A DNA stretch of 64,000 bases from Chryseobacterium sp. 18061 (GTDB taxonomy: Bacteria > Pseudomonadota > Gammaproteobacteria > Enterobacterales > Enterobacteriaceae), in contig CACSKA010000002.1 of the NCBI GenBank assembly GCA_902706205.1, forward strand, positions 434,001 through 498,000, given 5' to 3'. The position numbers and the translations under genes were made by a program. The notes beneath the pieces are model-generated. The model was not told the origin of the DNA and searched no databases. It saw only the letters and a list, made by a program, of their open reading frames with translations. Each line of letters opens with the position of its first letter. Position 1 is the first letter of the stretch. Of this stretch, positions 10,224 to 18,519 are shown in pieces.

Positions 10224-11014
10224 CCGCTTCCACCGCCCGCCTGCGTGGCGAAGAACTGACGCTGAGCTACGGCAAAAAAGTGATTGCCGAGGGGCTTAAC
10301 GTTGCCATTCCAGACGGTCATTTTACCGCGATCATTGGTCCCAACGGCTGCGGAAAATCGACGTTGTTGCGCACCCTAAGCCGCCTGATGACGCCGCAGC
10401 ACGGCCAGGTTTTTCTCGACGGCGAACAGATCCAGCGTTTTGCCAGCAAAGAAGTGGCGCGGCGAATCGGCCTGTTGGCGCAAAACGCCACGACGCCGGG
10501 AGACATCACGGTGCAGGAGCTGGTGGCACGCGGCCGTTATCCCCACCAGCCGTTGTTCACCCGCTGGCGCAAGGAAGACGACGACGCGGTGAACCATGCG
10601 ATGCAGGCCACCGGCATGGTAGAACTGGCGAATCAGAGTGTGGACACGCTGTCGGGTGGCCAACGTCAGCGGGCATGGATTGCGATGGTTCTGGCGCAGG
10701 AAACGGCGATCATGCTGCTCGACGAGCCGACGACCTGGCTGGATATCAGTCACCAAATTGATTTACTGGAACTGCTGAGCGAACTCAATCGTGAGCGCGG
10801 ATATACGCTGGCGGCGGTGCTGCATGATCTCAATCAGGCGTGTCGCTATGCCACGCATTTGATTGCCCTGCGTGATGGGCAGATTGTCGCCGAGGGTGCA
10901 CCGAAAGAGATTGTGACGGCGGAGCTTATCGAGCGGATTTACGGTTTGCGCAGTCTGATTATTGAAGACCCGGTGGCAGGTACACCCCTGGTTGTACCGT
11001 TGGGAAAACGGTAA
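10220..11014 (+). CDS. fepC: Ferric enterobactin ABC ATPase FepC
   Basis: Cytoplasmic ATPase of 264 residues powering FepDG. Walker A GPNGCGKST is at residues 40-48, the signature LSGGQ at 144-148, Walker B IMLLDEP at 164-170 and the switch His in AAVLHDLNQ. Start overlaps the fepG stop. In E. coli fepE lies next, between fepC and entF; here a fimbrial insert takes that place. Confidence 0.96.
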   Translation: MTASTARLRGEELTLSYGKKVIAEGLNVAIPDGHFTAIIGPNGCGKSTLLRTLSRLMTPQHGQVFLDGEQIQRFASKEVARRIGLLAQNATTPGDITVQELVARGRYPHQPLFTRWRKEDDDAVNHAMQATGMVELANQSVDTLSGGQRQRAWIAMVLAQETAIMLLDEPTTWLDISHQIDLLELLSELNRERGYTLAAVLHDLNQACRYATHLIALRDGQIVAEGAPKEIVTAELIERIYGLRSLIIEDPVAGTPLVVPLGKR

Positions 11015-11030
11015 TTCCTCAACAGAACCT

Positions 11031-11098
11031 TCACCCCGGCTCTCTCCTCAACGTGGCGAAGAAGAAAAACAGCGCTCCGGTATCCGGGGGAGAAAGCC
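11031..11098 (+). repeat. Degenerate copy of the GC-rich repeat at the left end of the fimbrial insert
   Basis: CACCCCGGCTCTCTCCTCAA and the GGCGAAGAAGAAAAACAGCG that follows align base for base, with a few changes, to 19174 onward at the start of the 19171-19595 repeat block. The end GGGGGAGAAAGCC matches the repeat-unit core. Same orientation as the right-hand block. Lies in the 146-bp gap after fepC. Confidence 0.6.
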
Positions 11099-11160
11099 GT
11101 GCCTCATCGCGAGCGTGAAAAACGGCACCGGGCGATCCTTTCCCCTTTTCATTCCGTGAA

Positions 11161-11814
11161 TTAAAATAAGCACTCGTTGCCTGCCAGACACTCTGAAAAT
11201 AAATTCTGGGTCAGCTTTTGATCTTTTAATCCATTGAGGAAATGCAGTAATTCACAATCGGAATAAAGATTAAACTTGGTCATGATCATCCGTTTATGCG
11301 CGTATACGGTTTTCACGTTGAGCTGCAAATCGCTCGCGATTTTTTCCGTATTATACCCGCGATAAAAATGGGCGGCGACTTTAACCTGCTGCGGCGAGAG
11401 CGTTCGGTGCAGGCAATACTGGCAATTACGCCTGATATTTTTACAGCCAGCCAGAGTGCTATCCCCCCAGCCACGGACAATTGCCGTCCGGGTTTTAATC
11501 AGGCTTTCGGCCCGATTGATAAACACAATATTATTGACGCATAACGGCAATTCACCAATATGTGGGTTGGTATTCCCTTCATAAATGCCGAGCAATAAAC
11601 TGTCTGGTTTGCGCTCGCGTAATATCGGATTGCAAATATAGCTCTCTCCTGGTTCAAAGTATTTCACGATAACATCCGCGATGGCCACGTGCGCTTCGGT
11701 CAGGGTCAGGAGTTCAATCAGCCTACCTTCTTCATGCAAAAAAATCTGTTCAAGAAAATTCTCCATTCCTTTTTGGTATAATGTGTTTTTATCGCCTATC
11801 ACTATCTGTAACAT
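11161..11814 (-). CDS. LuxR-type transcriptional regulator, last gene of the fimbrial operon
   Basis: Protein of 217 residues. The N-terminal part has no recognised receiver-domain residues. The C-terminal LuxR helix-turn-helix covers roughly residues 138-200 (LSPQQVKVAAHFYRGYNTEKI, then LNVKTVYAHKRMIMTKFN). It includes a small Cys cluster (CKNIRRNCQYC) just before the DNA-binding domain. A strong ribosome site (AAGGAGGGGG) precedes the start. It lies 40 bp after the last fimbrial gene in the same orientation, so it is probably co-transcribed and may regulate the fimbriae, as FimZ- or FimW-like proteins do. Target unknown. Confidence 0.8.
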   Translation of the reverse strand: MLQIVIGDKNTLYQKGMENFLEQIFLHEEGRLIELLTLTEAHVAIADVIVKYFEPGESYICNPILRERKPDSLLLGIYEGNTNPHIGELPLCVNNIVFINRAESLIKTRTAIVRGWGDSTLAGCKNIRRNCQYCLHRTLSPQQVKVAAHFYRGYNTEKIASDLQLNVKTVYAHKRMIMTKFNLYSDCELLHFLNGLKDQKLTQNLFSECLAGNECLF

Positions 11815-11853
11815 CTCCCCCTCCTTACAAACAGCACGATCAAATAAGATCCA

Positions 11854-12363
11854 TTATTGATAAACAAATGTCGCCTGAAGTGTCGCGATAATGGTTCCCG
11901 ACGTCGATTGTCCCTTGGCATACACCCGACTTTGTAGATTAAAGGTTGCGGTACGGTCCGCCTGAATAGGCAGTGTTATTGTGGTGCCAGGCCCTTGTAA
12001 GGTGCTGGCTTGAAAAACTTCTACCGCAACGTTGGTTGCCGTCCCGGTGTTCAGATAGCGGCCTGGCGCGTCAGCATCTTCTGTTCCACCAAAGGTCAAT
12101 ATCGCGTTAGTGGTGGCCGCCGGGCAAGACTTCACAACGAGATGAAACGGAACTGCGGTCGACACCTGCCCGGGAGTCGCGAGATCGGTAGATGGAACAG
12201 CCCCCAGATTGACATTCTGGTCTGAATTGGCTGTATCCAGAGTGCAAGGCGAGGCAAGGACTCTTCCGGTGATATTCACCACCACTGTATCGGCATACGC
12301 CATTGAACTCAGACAACTTAGTGTGAGCAGTGCTACCCCGACGAATAAACAGCTATTTTTCAT
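11854..12363 (-). CDS. Minor fimbrial subunit
   Basis: Pilin-domain protein of 169 residues with a signal peptide (LFVGVALLTLSCLSSMAYA, cut before DTVVV), two Cys for the pilin disulfide (in ASPCTLDT and KSCPA) and the C-terminal beta strand ending ATFVYQ that is donated or accepted in chaperone-usher assembly. A GTG one codon upstream exists; the ATG is preferred. Located after the adhesin-like gene, consistent with a tip or linker subunit. Confidence 0.88.
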   Translation of the reverse strand: MKNSCLFVGVALLTLSCLSSMAYADTVVVNITGRVLASPCTLDTANSDQNVNLGAVPSTDLATPGQVSTAVPFHLVVKSCPAATTNAILTFGGTEDADAPGRYLNTGTATNVAVEVFQASTLQGPGTTITLPIQADRTATFNLQSRVYAKGQSTSGTIIATLQATFVYQ

Positions 12364-12412
12364 CACTCTTTCCTTTGTTCCGTCTGGTCCGTCATAGCTA
12401 AATCCATCAATC

Positions 12413-13417
12413 TTACTGATAGGTCATCGTTAATGTGGCGGTAGCATTAGCGCTCCCCGCAGCCATATTTGCAGTTGTACGGAAATAACGTGCCGTGAAA
12501 GGTAAATTTTCCGTCCCACCATTGGAAAACTTAACGGGCATATGCGTACCCAGTGGCATAGGGGTCGTCCCATTTAATATTTGAATCCCCACCCCCTGAG
12601 AAGCACTTGCGGTCCCATAATTATCTATTTGCAGTACACCATCAGCTGTGGAATTATTATCCTGAACACCATTGAGCTGAGCGTAAATATACACCCCGGA
12701 CTGACAATTCAGCCCCACATTAAATAACTGTTCTTTTGCAGTACTTCCTGTTACGGGCAAATCTTCTGGCGAGACGTCGGCCAGTCTAACATTCAGGCTT
12801 GCCGTTGTTACATTACAAGTACTGGCTGTTATATTTAATGTAAAACTGCTGGACTGAGCAAACCCTTGCCCCATTTTCGTACCTATCGAATCTAACATAT
12901 AAGCACCGACCAGATACAATGGTGGAATAGCATACACCCCCGGAGTTAACGCTCCGGTGGAGATGAATTTTATTTTCACATCAACATTAATAGCATTGCC
13001 TTCAGACTGCCCGGTGTTAGATAAAAGCGTAAAAGTGCCAGTCCCTGGAATGGGCACAAAAACACCGCTGGTGCCTGCTTTAATAGCAGCAATAAATCCT
13101 ACCCCCGTAACCCCTGAAACTAAAACAGGATAGGTGATCCCATTTTCAGTATAGGTCATACCGGTTGATGAATTATAGGAATTAGCGCTAATCGAATAGA
13201 TAGGCGAAGGGCAATTAGATGAAAAAGGAGAACTCATTTCAATCCAGTCACTAATAACAGCCCCCATTGGCACACCCGCAGATGGCATATTATAGGTTTC
13301 GGTAGGCACGGTAACTAATGCTGTATTTGCTGTGCAGCCTTCAGCCTGGGCTATATTTACAATCAGCCCACCACTCAGTAACACGAGAACAAATATAAAA
13401 TGTATTAATCGTTTCAC
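12413..13417 (-). CDS. Fimbrial tip adhesin (two-domain, FimH-like)
   Basis: Protein of 334 residues: signal peptide, then an N-terminal domain of about 150-170 residues unlike the pilins (likely receptor binding), then a C-terminal pilin domain with Cys residues (ASTCNVTT, GLNCQSG) and a final strand ATLTMTYQ. GTG start at 13417 with an AGG ribosome site. Its sequence looks more AT-rich than the ent genes, in keeping with transfer. Located 10 bp after the usher gene. Receptor cannot be predicted. Confidence 0.85.
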   Translation of the reverse strand: MKRLIHFIFVLVLLSGGLIVNIAQAEGCTANTALVTVPTETYNMPSAGVPMGAVISDWIEMSSPFSSNCPSPIYSISANSYNSSTGMTYTENGITYPVLVSGVTGVGFIAAIKAGTSGVFVPIPGTGTFTLLSNTGQSEGNAINVDVKIKFISTGALTPGVYAIPPLYLVGAYMLDSIGTKMGQGFAQSSSFTLNITASTCNVTTASLNVRLADVSPEDLPVTGSTAKEQLFNVGLNCQSGVYIYAQLNGVQDNNSTADGVLQIDNYGTASASQGVGIQILNGTTPMPLGTHMPVKFSNGGTENLPFTARYFRTTANMAAGSANATATLTMTYQ

Positions 13418-13427
13418 ACTCTCGACC

Positions 13428-16010
13428 TCAGTGACAACGCGCTGTCAGCGTCTGAACACTCGCAGCATCAGTTGTTGTTTGCGCCAAGGTGAAGCTCACC
13501 TGGCATTTTTGATCCGCGCTGTTGCCCCATTTCGCCGCCAGCGTTCCGCTGTTCGCGAGCCCGGTCAAATACACTTGCCCCGCGTCTCCGACGATAAATC
13601 CCTGCGCATTATTTTGTGCCAGGTCCGTCACCAGGGTGCCAAAGGGAACCGGCATACCATTTGGTTTTAACAACGTCATCAGCGCCCGTTGTCCAACATT
13701 GGCAATGTAGCGTGCCCGGACGACAGCCCCCCGCGTGGGCACTACGCTCTGGGTGGTCAATGTGAGATCAACGTTATCGGGCAGCGTTTCCGTATTGAGC
13801 TGTATAGCATTCCGGCGATATGGGCTGGTGTAAGGCACAATGGCATAACCTCTCCAGTCCGTTTTCACCCCAGTCTGGTTAACGACGCCAATCGCTTTTG
13901 CGCCCGGAGCCTCAACTAGCGTCACGGTCTCACCCATCGGTTGGCCAAAGGTCACGCCATTCTCGTGCACCACAATTCCACCCTGTAAGCCGTAATTAAC
14001 GCGCTGTGTATTGTTGTCGTAAGCGTATCCACCGGTTACTTCGCCATAAGTAGCCCGATAATCAGCATTGAGGTTGCCGCTATTGCCCACGCCCTGGCTG
14101 CCGTACCCTTCCTGAACGCTCCAGCTCAAATTCTTGTCTTCCAACGCCGTGCCATTCAGACCCACGCTTTGGGTCGTATTGCCTTTTTTGCTGGTGTTGA
14201 GTGTATAGCTGGCATAGGTATTCGGCATAAATGCGCTGAGCGGCACGTTAATGTTGAGGCTAAAGACCTGATCGCGGTCGTACACGCGGCTGACTTGCGT
14301 CCCGTCGGTGGTGACCGAGTTCTCGTTATAGCTATAGTTCAGGCCGTAACTGACGCCGTTCCACGAATTGTTGTACCCCGCACCGATCGAACGCATGGTC
14401 CGGTCGCTATTCCAGTAGTTTTCGCTGATCCAGCTCACGGATAACGAACCGGCGTTTTCCCACAGGTTCTGACTAATGGTCAGCTCACTGCGGTTGCGTC
14501 GACGCTCCGGTAATGACAGCGCGTTATTGCCGTCGTCACGCCAGGTATTCAGCACTTCCTGCAGGCTGTAGAAGCCACTCGTCGAGTAGCGATAACCCGC
14601 AATCGCAAAGTTAGTGCCGGTCTGGAGGATATTTTTGCTGTAACGCACCCGCCATGACTGACCGCTGTCTTTGCCCTGATCGTGTAAATCGGACCACGCC
14701 TGAGTGACATCGGTGGACAATGCCCCGAAGTCACCGAGGTTTTTACCTACGCCGAGCGCCATGGACCGATAGTGATTTGCGAGCTGGCTACCACCGTAGG
14801 CGGTAAACCCTTTCGGCAAACCATAAATTAATGTGGCCTGGCTGAAAGACGTATTGTCGACGCTGTGGTCATAGGAACGATACTGTCCACCGGTGATGCT
14901 GTATTTCAGGCGACCTTCGCGTTGCAATACCGGCAGTGAGGCAAACGGCACCACGGTGATATGTTCGCTGCCATCTGCTTCTTTGATGGTCACGTACAAA
15001 TCGCCGGAGCCACCGGTCGGGTACATGTCGTTGATTTCAAACGCACCGGGCGACACGTAGCTTTGGTAAATGATGTAGCCGTTCTGACGGATGATGACCT
15101 GCGCGTTAGTGCGGGCGATACCACGTACCACAGGGGCATAACCTTTCTGGCTGTCAGGCAACATATCATCATCAGAGGCAAGCTGAGCGCCCCGGAAAGG
15201 CACGCTGTCAAACACATCAGACGGTGATGTGCTGTCGCCCATCACTAGCTGACTTTTCAGCGAAACAATGCTGCGTGCGGCATAGGTATAAACCGTATCC
15301 CACTTGTCCTGACCACTGCTGTCGCGACTCCAGGTGGTGTAGTTTCGCAACCGCCACGGACCGATGTTGATACCTGGACGCAGGTTGGTATATTGGCTGT
15401 CGTTATCCCGCCCGTTACCGCTTCGGGCATAATTATTCGCCCCGCTCACGCTGTAATTGAGCAAAAAAGCGGGGATGCCGTTGTCCCATTGCGTTTCAGG
15501 CACGTAGCCGCGAGCACTCTGTGATACCGCCATCTGCGGAATACTCAGCAACAGCTGCTGGCCGCTGAAGCGGAACTCCGCTTTAGCCTGAGGAATCGCC
15601 CCGAGCTGAGCGCATTTGGCGCTGTTATCGCCCAATGCCGGGAATAACGTGGTTTTGACCCCCATCTCATTCAGTTCCGCCACGCTCAGGCATGGCTGCA
15701 AACTCGTGTTACCCGAGATATCTTTTTGCAGGCTAAATTCAACGTCACGTGTATCCTGAAAATCGTTGTTCAGATAAATATCGACGTGATAAATACCCGG
15801 CGGCTGGCCTGCTCCGTTTTCAAAAACGGAGAGATCCGTCGTCCCCTGGTGAGGCGCGTCCACTTCCAGCAGCGCCGGGTTAAATACATCACGCGCCAGG
15901 GCGCTGAACGGAAAACAGCCCATCAGCACAAACTGCCCGGCAATCAAATACGCCAGCTTGCTTACTCTGAGTTCGGGCATGTGCCTGCCCTGTTTAATAT
16001 TGCTATTCAT
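13428..16010 (-). CDS. Outer-membrane fimbrial usher
   Basis: PapC/FimD-family usher of 860 residues, translocating and polymerising pilins across the outer membrane. The N-terminal chaperone-binding region begins RDVFNPALLEVD. The central barrel contains the plug region (VVRGIARTNAQVIIRQNGYI, YVSPGAFEINDMYPTGGSGDL). The C-terminal domains end QVSFTLAQTTTDAASVQTLTARCH with the usual Cys. The ATG at 16010 has GGAG 10 bases upstream; a later Met (15980) is also possible. Complete. Confidence 0.93.
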   Translation of the reverse strand: MNSNIKQGRHMPELRVSKLAYLIAGQFVLMGCFPFSALARDVFNPALLEVDAPHQGTTDLSVFENGAGQPPGIYHVDIYLNNDFQDTRDVEFSLQKDISGNTSLQPCLSVAELNEMGVKTTLFPALGDNSAKCAQLGAIPQAKAEFRFSGQQLLLSIPQMAVSQSARGYVPETQWDNGIPAFLLNYSVSGANNYARSGNGRDNDSQYTNLRPGINIGPWRLRNYTTWSRDSSGQDKWDTVYTYAARSIVSLKSQLVMGDSTSPSDVFDSVPFRGAQLASDDDMLPDSQKGYAPVVRGIARTNAQVIIRQNGYIIYQSYVSPGAFEINDMYPTGGSGDLYVTIKEADGSEHITVVPFASLPVLQREGRLKYSITGGQYRSYDHSVDNTSFSQATLIYGLPKGFTAYGGSQLANHYRSMALGVGKNLGDFGALSTDVTQAWSDLHDQGKDSGQSWRVRYSKNILQTGTNFAIAGYRYSTSGFYSLQEVLNTWRDDGNNALSLPERRRNRSELTISQNLWENAGSLSVSWISENYWNSDRTMRSIGAGYNNSWNGVSYGLNYSYNENSVTTDGTQVSRVYDRDQVFSLNINVPLSAFMPNTYASYTLNTSKKGNTTQSVGLNGTALEDKNLSWSVQEGYGSQGVGNSGNLNADYRATYGEVTGGYAYDNNTQRVNYGLQGGIVVHENGVTFGQPMGETVTLVEAPGAKAIGVVNQTGVKTDWRGYAIVPYTSPYRRNAIQLNTETLPDNVDLTLTTQSVVPTRGAVVRARYIANVGQRALMTLLKPNGMPVPFGTLVTDLAQNNAQGFIVGDAGQVYLTGLANSGTLAAKWGNSADQKCQVSFTLAQTTTDAASVQTLTARCH

Positions 16011-16091
16011 CCATTCACTCCTGCCCCGCAGGGGACTGTCCTGACAAAACATCTTTTGCTTTTCAGCTGTGTTTTTATGGGGTCGTTGCTT

Positions 16092-16769
16092 TTACATTGA
16101 GCTCTTGTGTTCCGGGCCGATGGCGCCGTAATCACTGATAATTTTCCAGCTGACGCTGCCGCCGCTAACGCCGGATGGCAGATCAAATTTCGCCGTACTT
16201 TGAGGGCCGACCCACGTCACGTTTTTCAGCGCTTTCCCCGCCACGCTGATTTGCATAAAGTTCATGTAAAACGGCGTTGGGTTGGTGACCAGCACGCTGT
16301 CACCGCTGTGCTGCCATGTGAGCTGGCGGGTCACGTCTTCAGGCGTGCCTTTCAGACCTGTCGGGCGGTAGATGAGCTTGATTCGCGTTTTGACCGCAAT
16401 TTGCAGGGTGTTCTGATTAGGAGTGACCTCTGCGGCAGGAATCGCTTTGATGTTCATCCAATACAGGGATTCTCTGTCGTTTGGCAGATTGCCGCCCGCA
16501 CGGACCACGCGCAGAACGTTCTGCTGTCCACCATCCAGACGAAACAGCGGAGGGGTCACCATAAAGGGGGCTTTCTCAACGCCACCGGAGGTGGTATCAA
16601 CCCAGGACTGCACCAAATAAGGTGCCTTGTCGGGGTTACTGACGCTCAGTGAAGACTCCTTCTTACTCCCGTCATAAATCAGACGTGTGCCGCCCACAAT
16701 CACACCCGCCTGGGCGAAGGTAGATGTGACCAGCAGTGCCGTCAGTATCAAACCCGTAAAAATTTTCAT
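16092..16769 (-). CDS. Periplasmic fimbrial chaperone
   Basis: PapD-type chaperone of 225 residues with a signal peptide (cut after AQA). It shows the typical N-terminal strand GVIVGGTRLIYDGSKKESSLSVSN, the conserved PFMVTPPLFRLDGGQQNVLRVV segment and the IKLIYRPTGL region. It caps pilins by donor-strand complementation before delivery to the usher. Located between the main pilin gene and the usher gene. Confidence 0.93.
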   Translation of the reverse strand: MKIFTGLILTALLVTSTFAQAGVIVGGTRLIYDGSKKESSLSVSNPDKAPYLVQSWVDTTSGGVEKAPFMVTPPLFRLDGGQQNVLRVVRAGGNLPNDRESLYWMNIKAIPAAEVTPNQNTLQIAVKTRIKLIYRPTGLKGTPEDVTRQLTWQHSGDSVLVTNPTPFYMNFMQISVAGKALKNVTWVGPQSTAKFDLPSGVSGGSVSWKIISDYGAIGPEHKSSM

Positions 16770-16797
16770 ATCCGTTTCCTGTCGAGGAGATAAAAAA

Positions 16798-16822
16798 TGG
16801 CCGGCACTGTTACCGCCGGCCA
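16798..16822. promoter_or_regulatory. Intercistronic stem-loop between main pilin and chaperone genes
   Basis: Perfect 8-bp inverted repeat TGGCCGGC (16798-16805) / GCCGGCCA (16815-16822) with a 9-nt loop, 33 bp after the pilin stop. On the transcribed minus strand it is followed by TTTTTTATC, so it resembles an attenuating terminator or RNA-stabilising hairpin that lets the pilin be made in excess. Confidence 0.7.
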
Positions 16823-16855
16823 GTGAACTAATCTCCAGCCCTGACGGGCGTCGTA

Positions 16856-17383
16856 TTAGTTGTAAATAACGCTGAAGTTAGCGACAGAGTTGGCTGGGCC
16901 TGCGGTTACGGTCGCGGCTACGGATTTGTAGCGAGCGGTGAACGGCAGGTTATTCATGGTGCTGCCAGACTGCAGCGAGTAGGCCATTGATTGCTGGGCC
17001 AGAGGCAGAACCCCACTTTGGTCAGAGATCTGGATGCCCACGCCCGTTGCCACTCCTACGCCTTGAGTCAGCGCTAATACGCTGTTATCGCCATTCAGCG
17101 CCGCGCCGTCGAACTTGATGCTGGCGGTAGAAACGGAGATCGGGCAGTTTGTCAGCTGAATGTTGAAACCTGTCACTGCGGCGGTATCGCCGGCGTTCAC
17201 AAACTCAGATTTAGCCACCTGCCCCAGGTTCACCTGCAGTGGGTTAGAGACGGTGTTGATAACATCGCAACCCGCATCGATAATTTCGCCAGTGAAATTA
17301 ACTTGGCCAGACGTAGCGAATGAGTTAGCCGCAGACAGCACAGCGGTCGCCGCGATAGCCATAGCGATTACATTATTTTTCAT
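16856..17383 (-). CDS. Major fimbrial subunit (pilin)
   Basis: Pilin of 175 residues, first gene of the operon. Signal peptide MKNNVIAMAIAATAVLSAANSFA; mature N-terminal strand TSGQVNFTGEIIDAGCDV with the first pilin Cys, the second in QLTNCPIS; C-terminal strand ANFSVIYN. The ATG at 17383 has AAGGAA seven bases upstream; the frame extends upstream but the leader peptide fixes the start. Confidence 0.93.
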   Translation of the reverse strand: MKNNVIAMAIAATAVLSAANSFATSGQVNFTGEIIDAGCDVINTVSNPLQVNLGQVAKSEFVNAGDTAAVTGFNIQLTNCPISVSTASIKFDGAALNGDNSVLALTQGVGVATGVGIQISDQSGVLPLAQQSMAYSLQSGSTMNNLPFTARYKSVAATVTAGPANSVANFSVIYN

Positions 17384-17791
17384 AATAATTTCCTTTATTT
17401 GTATAAGTTGTGCCAACGAATTCAGGCAATACAATGCCGTTCAATTACAGGAAAATAATTGACCATTATGTTGAGCACTTCCTTGCATCATCAATTGAGG
17501 CGTGCAGCAAACCCTTATTAATGAGAATGAAATAAACCTACCGCAAAATACTTTCAGCCGGTCAAATAAGAACCTTTGGCGCAAACTGATATGCATTCAA
17601 GATTAATCTAACTCACCAATCACCAATTCACCGCATGAATCAATTTTCATTAAATGGCACAATAAACTCAAGGTATTTTTCGGTGTAATTTTACACCGCA
17701 ACATTTATTCACTTAATAAAATTTCTTTACCATAATGCAGCCACTTATTAACGTCGAAAGAATGTTCCTGGGTTTGCGAGAGGTGATATAA
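17384..17791. promoter_or_regulatory. AT-rich divergent control region of the fimbrial operon
   Basis: About 400 bp without a convincing gene between the leftward pilin gene and the rightward regulator gene. It is clearly AT-rich compared with neighbouring DNA and contains the palindrome at 17681-17698. I see no invertible-element repeats of the fimS type and no clear recombinase site. Confidence 0.6.
17681..17698. promoter_or_regulatory. 18-bp palindrome, candidate operator
   Basis: CGGTGTAATTTTACACCG: perfect 8-bp arms separated by 2 bp, about midway in the pilin/regulator gap. Symmetry and location suggest a dimeric regulator site, possibly for one of the adjacent IprA-type or LuxR-type proteins. 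No binding data. Confidence 0.5.
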
Positions 17792-17869
17792 ATGACTGTA
17801 AATGAACAACAAAAGTTCTTTTTTCTGATGATGCGTATCTCAGAAACAAAAAGCCCACCGCTGAAATAG
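17792..17869 (+). CDS. 25-codon ORF, probable frame-displaced N-terminus of the next regulator
   Basis: ATG with a good GAGAGG ribosome site about 8 bases upstream, encoding MTVNEQQKFFFLMMRISETK and five more residues, then TAG. It stops 5 bp before the ATG of the following gene. If one A were added to the AAA at 17864-17866, the frame would read through into IEKMLYHLTPF and yield a protein of about 221 residues, close to the 213-residue paralogue downstream. Best read as the original start of a frameshifted regulator gene; alternatively a leader peptide. Confidence 0.5.
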   Translation: MTVNEQQKFFFLMMRISETKSPPLK

Positions 17870-17874
17870 AAAAA

Positions 17875-18456
17875 ATGCTTTATCACCTCACGCCATTTTC
17901 TAACAAATTTGAAACACAAGATCGCCAGATAATTAACTATGTGGATGGCGAAAAGCGTAAATGCTTTTTGTTGCATAAAGGTTGCGTGTCGCTTTACCGT
18001 AGCGTTGACGGGATGGTACTGAATACCGAATCAGCGCCCTTTATTTTCGGAATGAGTACGCAAATGACGGATCCTGAATATCTTTTCATTCGCACCCATG
18101 ACGTATCTGAAGTGAGCTGGATGCCGCTGGAAGTTGCCAATCAGATTATTGCCGACAATAATCTCTGGCGATCATTATCGCAGATGCTGATATATACCGT
18201 GACGCGGGTTTACGATCACTGCACTAAAATATCGTCACTGTCGTCATACGATATTATTCGTTATCAGCTGTATGAATTAATGAGCGAACCGGAAGTAATT
18301 CGCCAGAGCGTGACTATCGCTAACTATGTGCAAAGCAGAACCTTTTTGTCGCGCAGTAGCATCATGAAAATCCTGGCGCAGTTGAAAACCGGGGGCTACA
18401 TCACGACCGACAAAGGGTTACTGCTGGATATCCATAACATTCCGCTGAAGTATTGA
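17875..18456 (+). CDS. IprA/YaiV-type winged-helix regulator, apparently missing its N-terminus
   Basis: Protein of 193 residues in the family with a cyclic-nucleotide-binding-like fold (RKCFLLHKGCVSLYRS...) and a C-terminal winged helix (IANYVQSRTFLSRSSIMKILAQLKTGGYI). It has no clear Shine-Dalgarno at the ATG 17875. Compared with its neighbour at 18520-19161 it lacks about 25 N-terminal residues, which the ORF at 17792-17869 could supply in another frame. Relatives include the Salmonella oxidative-stress modulator IprA. Divergent from the fimbrial operon, hence probably its regulator. It may be a pseudogene, shortened but active, or frameshift-controlled. Confidence 0.7.
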   Translation: MLYHLTPFSNKFETQDRQIINYVDGEKRKCFLLHKGCVSLYRSVDGMVLNTESAPFIFGMSTQMTDPEYLFIRTHDVSEVSWMPLEVANQIIADNNLWRSLSQMLIYTVTRVYDHCTKISSLSSYDIIRYQLYELMSEPEVIRQSVTIANYVQSRTFLSRSSIMKILAQLKTGGYITTDKGLLLDIHNIPLKY

Positions 18457-18519
18457 TGTACGCAAGCGCATGCTGTTGCTAAATTTAAGGTAATAAATTG
18501 CAACCTGATACGTGCTGAT

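Noticed and set aside
17384..17791. Invertible promoter (fimS-like) controlling the fimbriae
   Set aside because: No pair of inverted repeats at suitable spacing and no recombinase gene nearby.
17713..17976. Minus-strand 87-codon frame in the fimbrial control region
   Set aside because: Lies in AT-rich DNA over the regulator start, without recognisable features or a good ribosome site; the plus-strand frames fit better.
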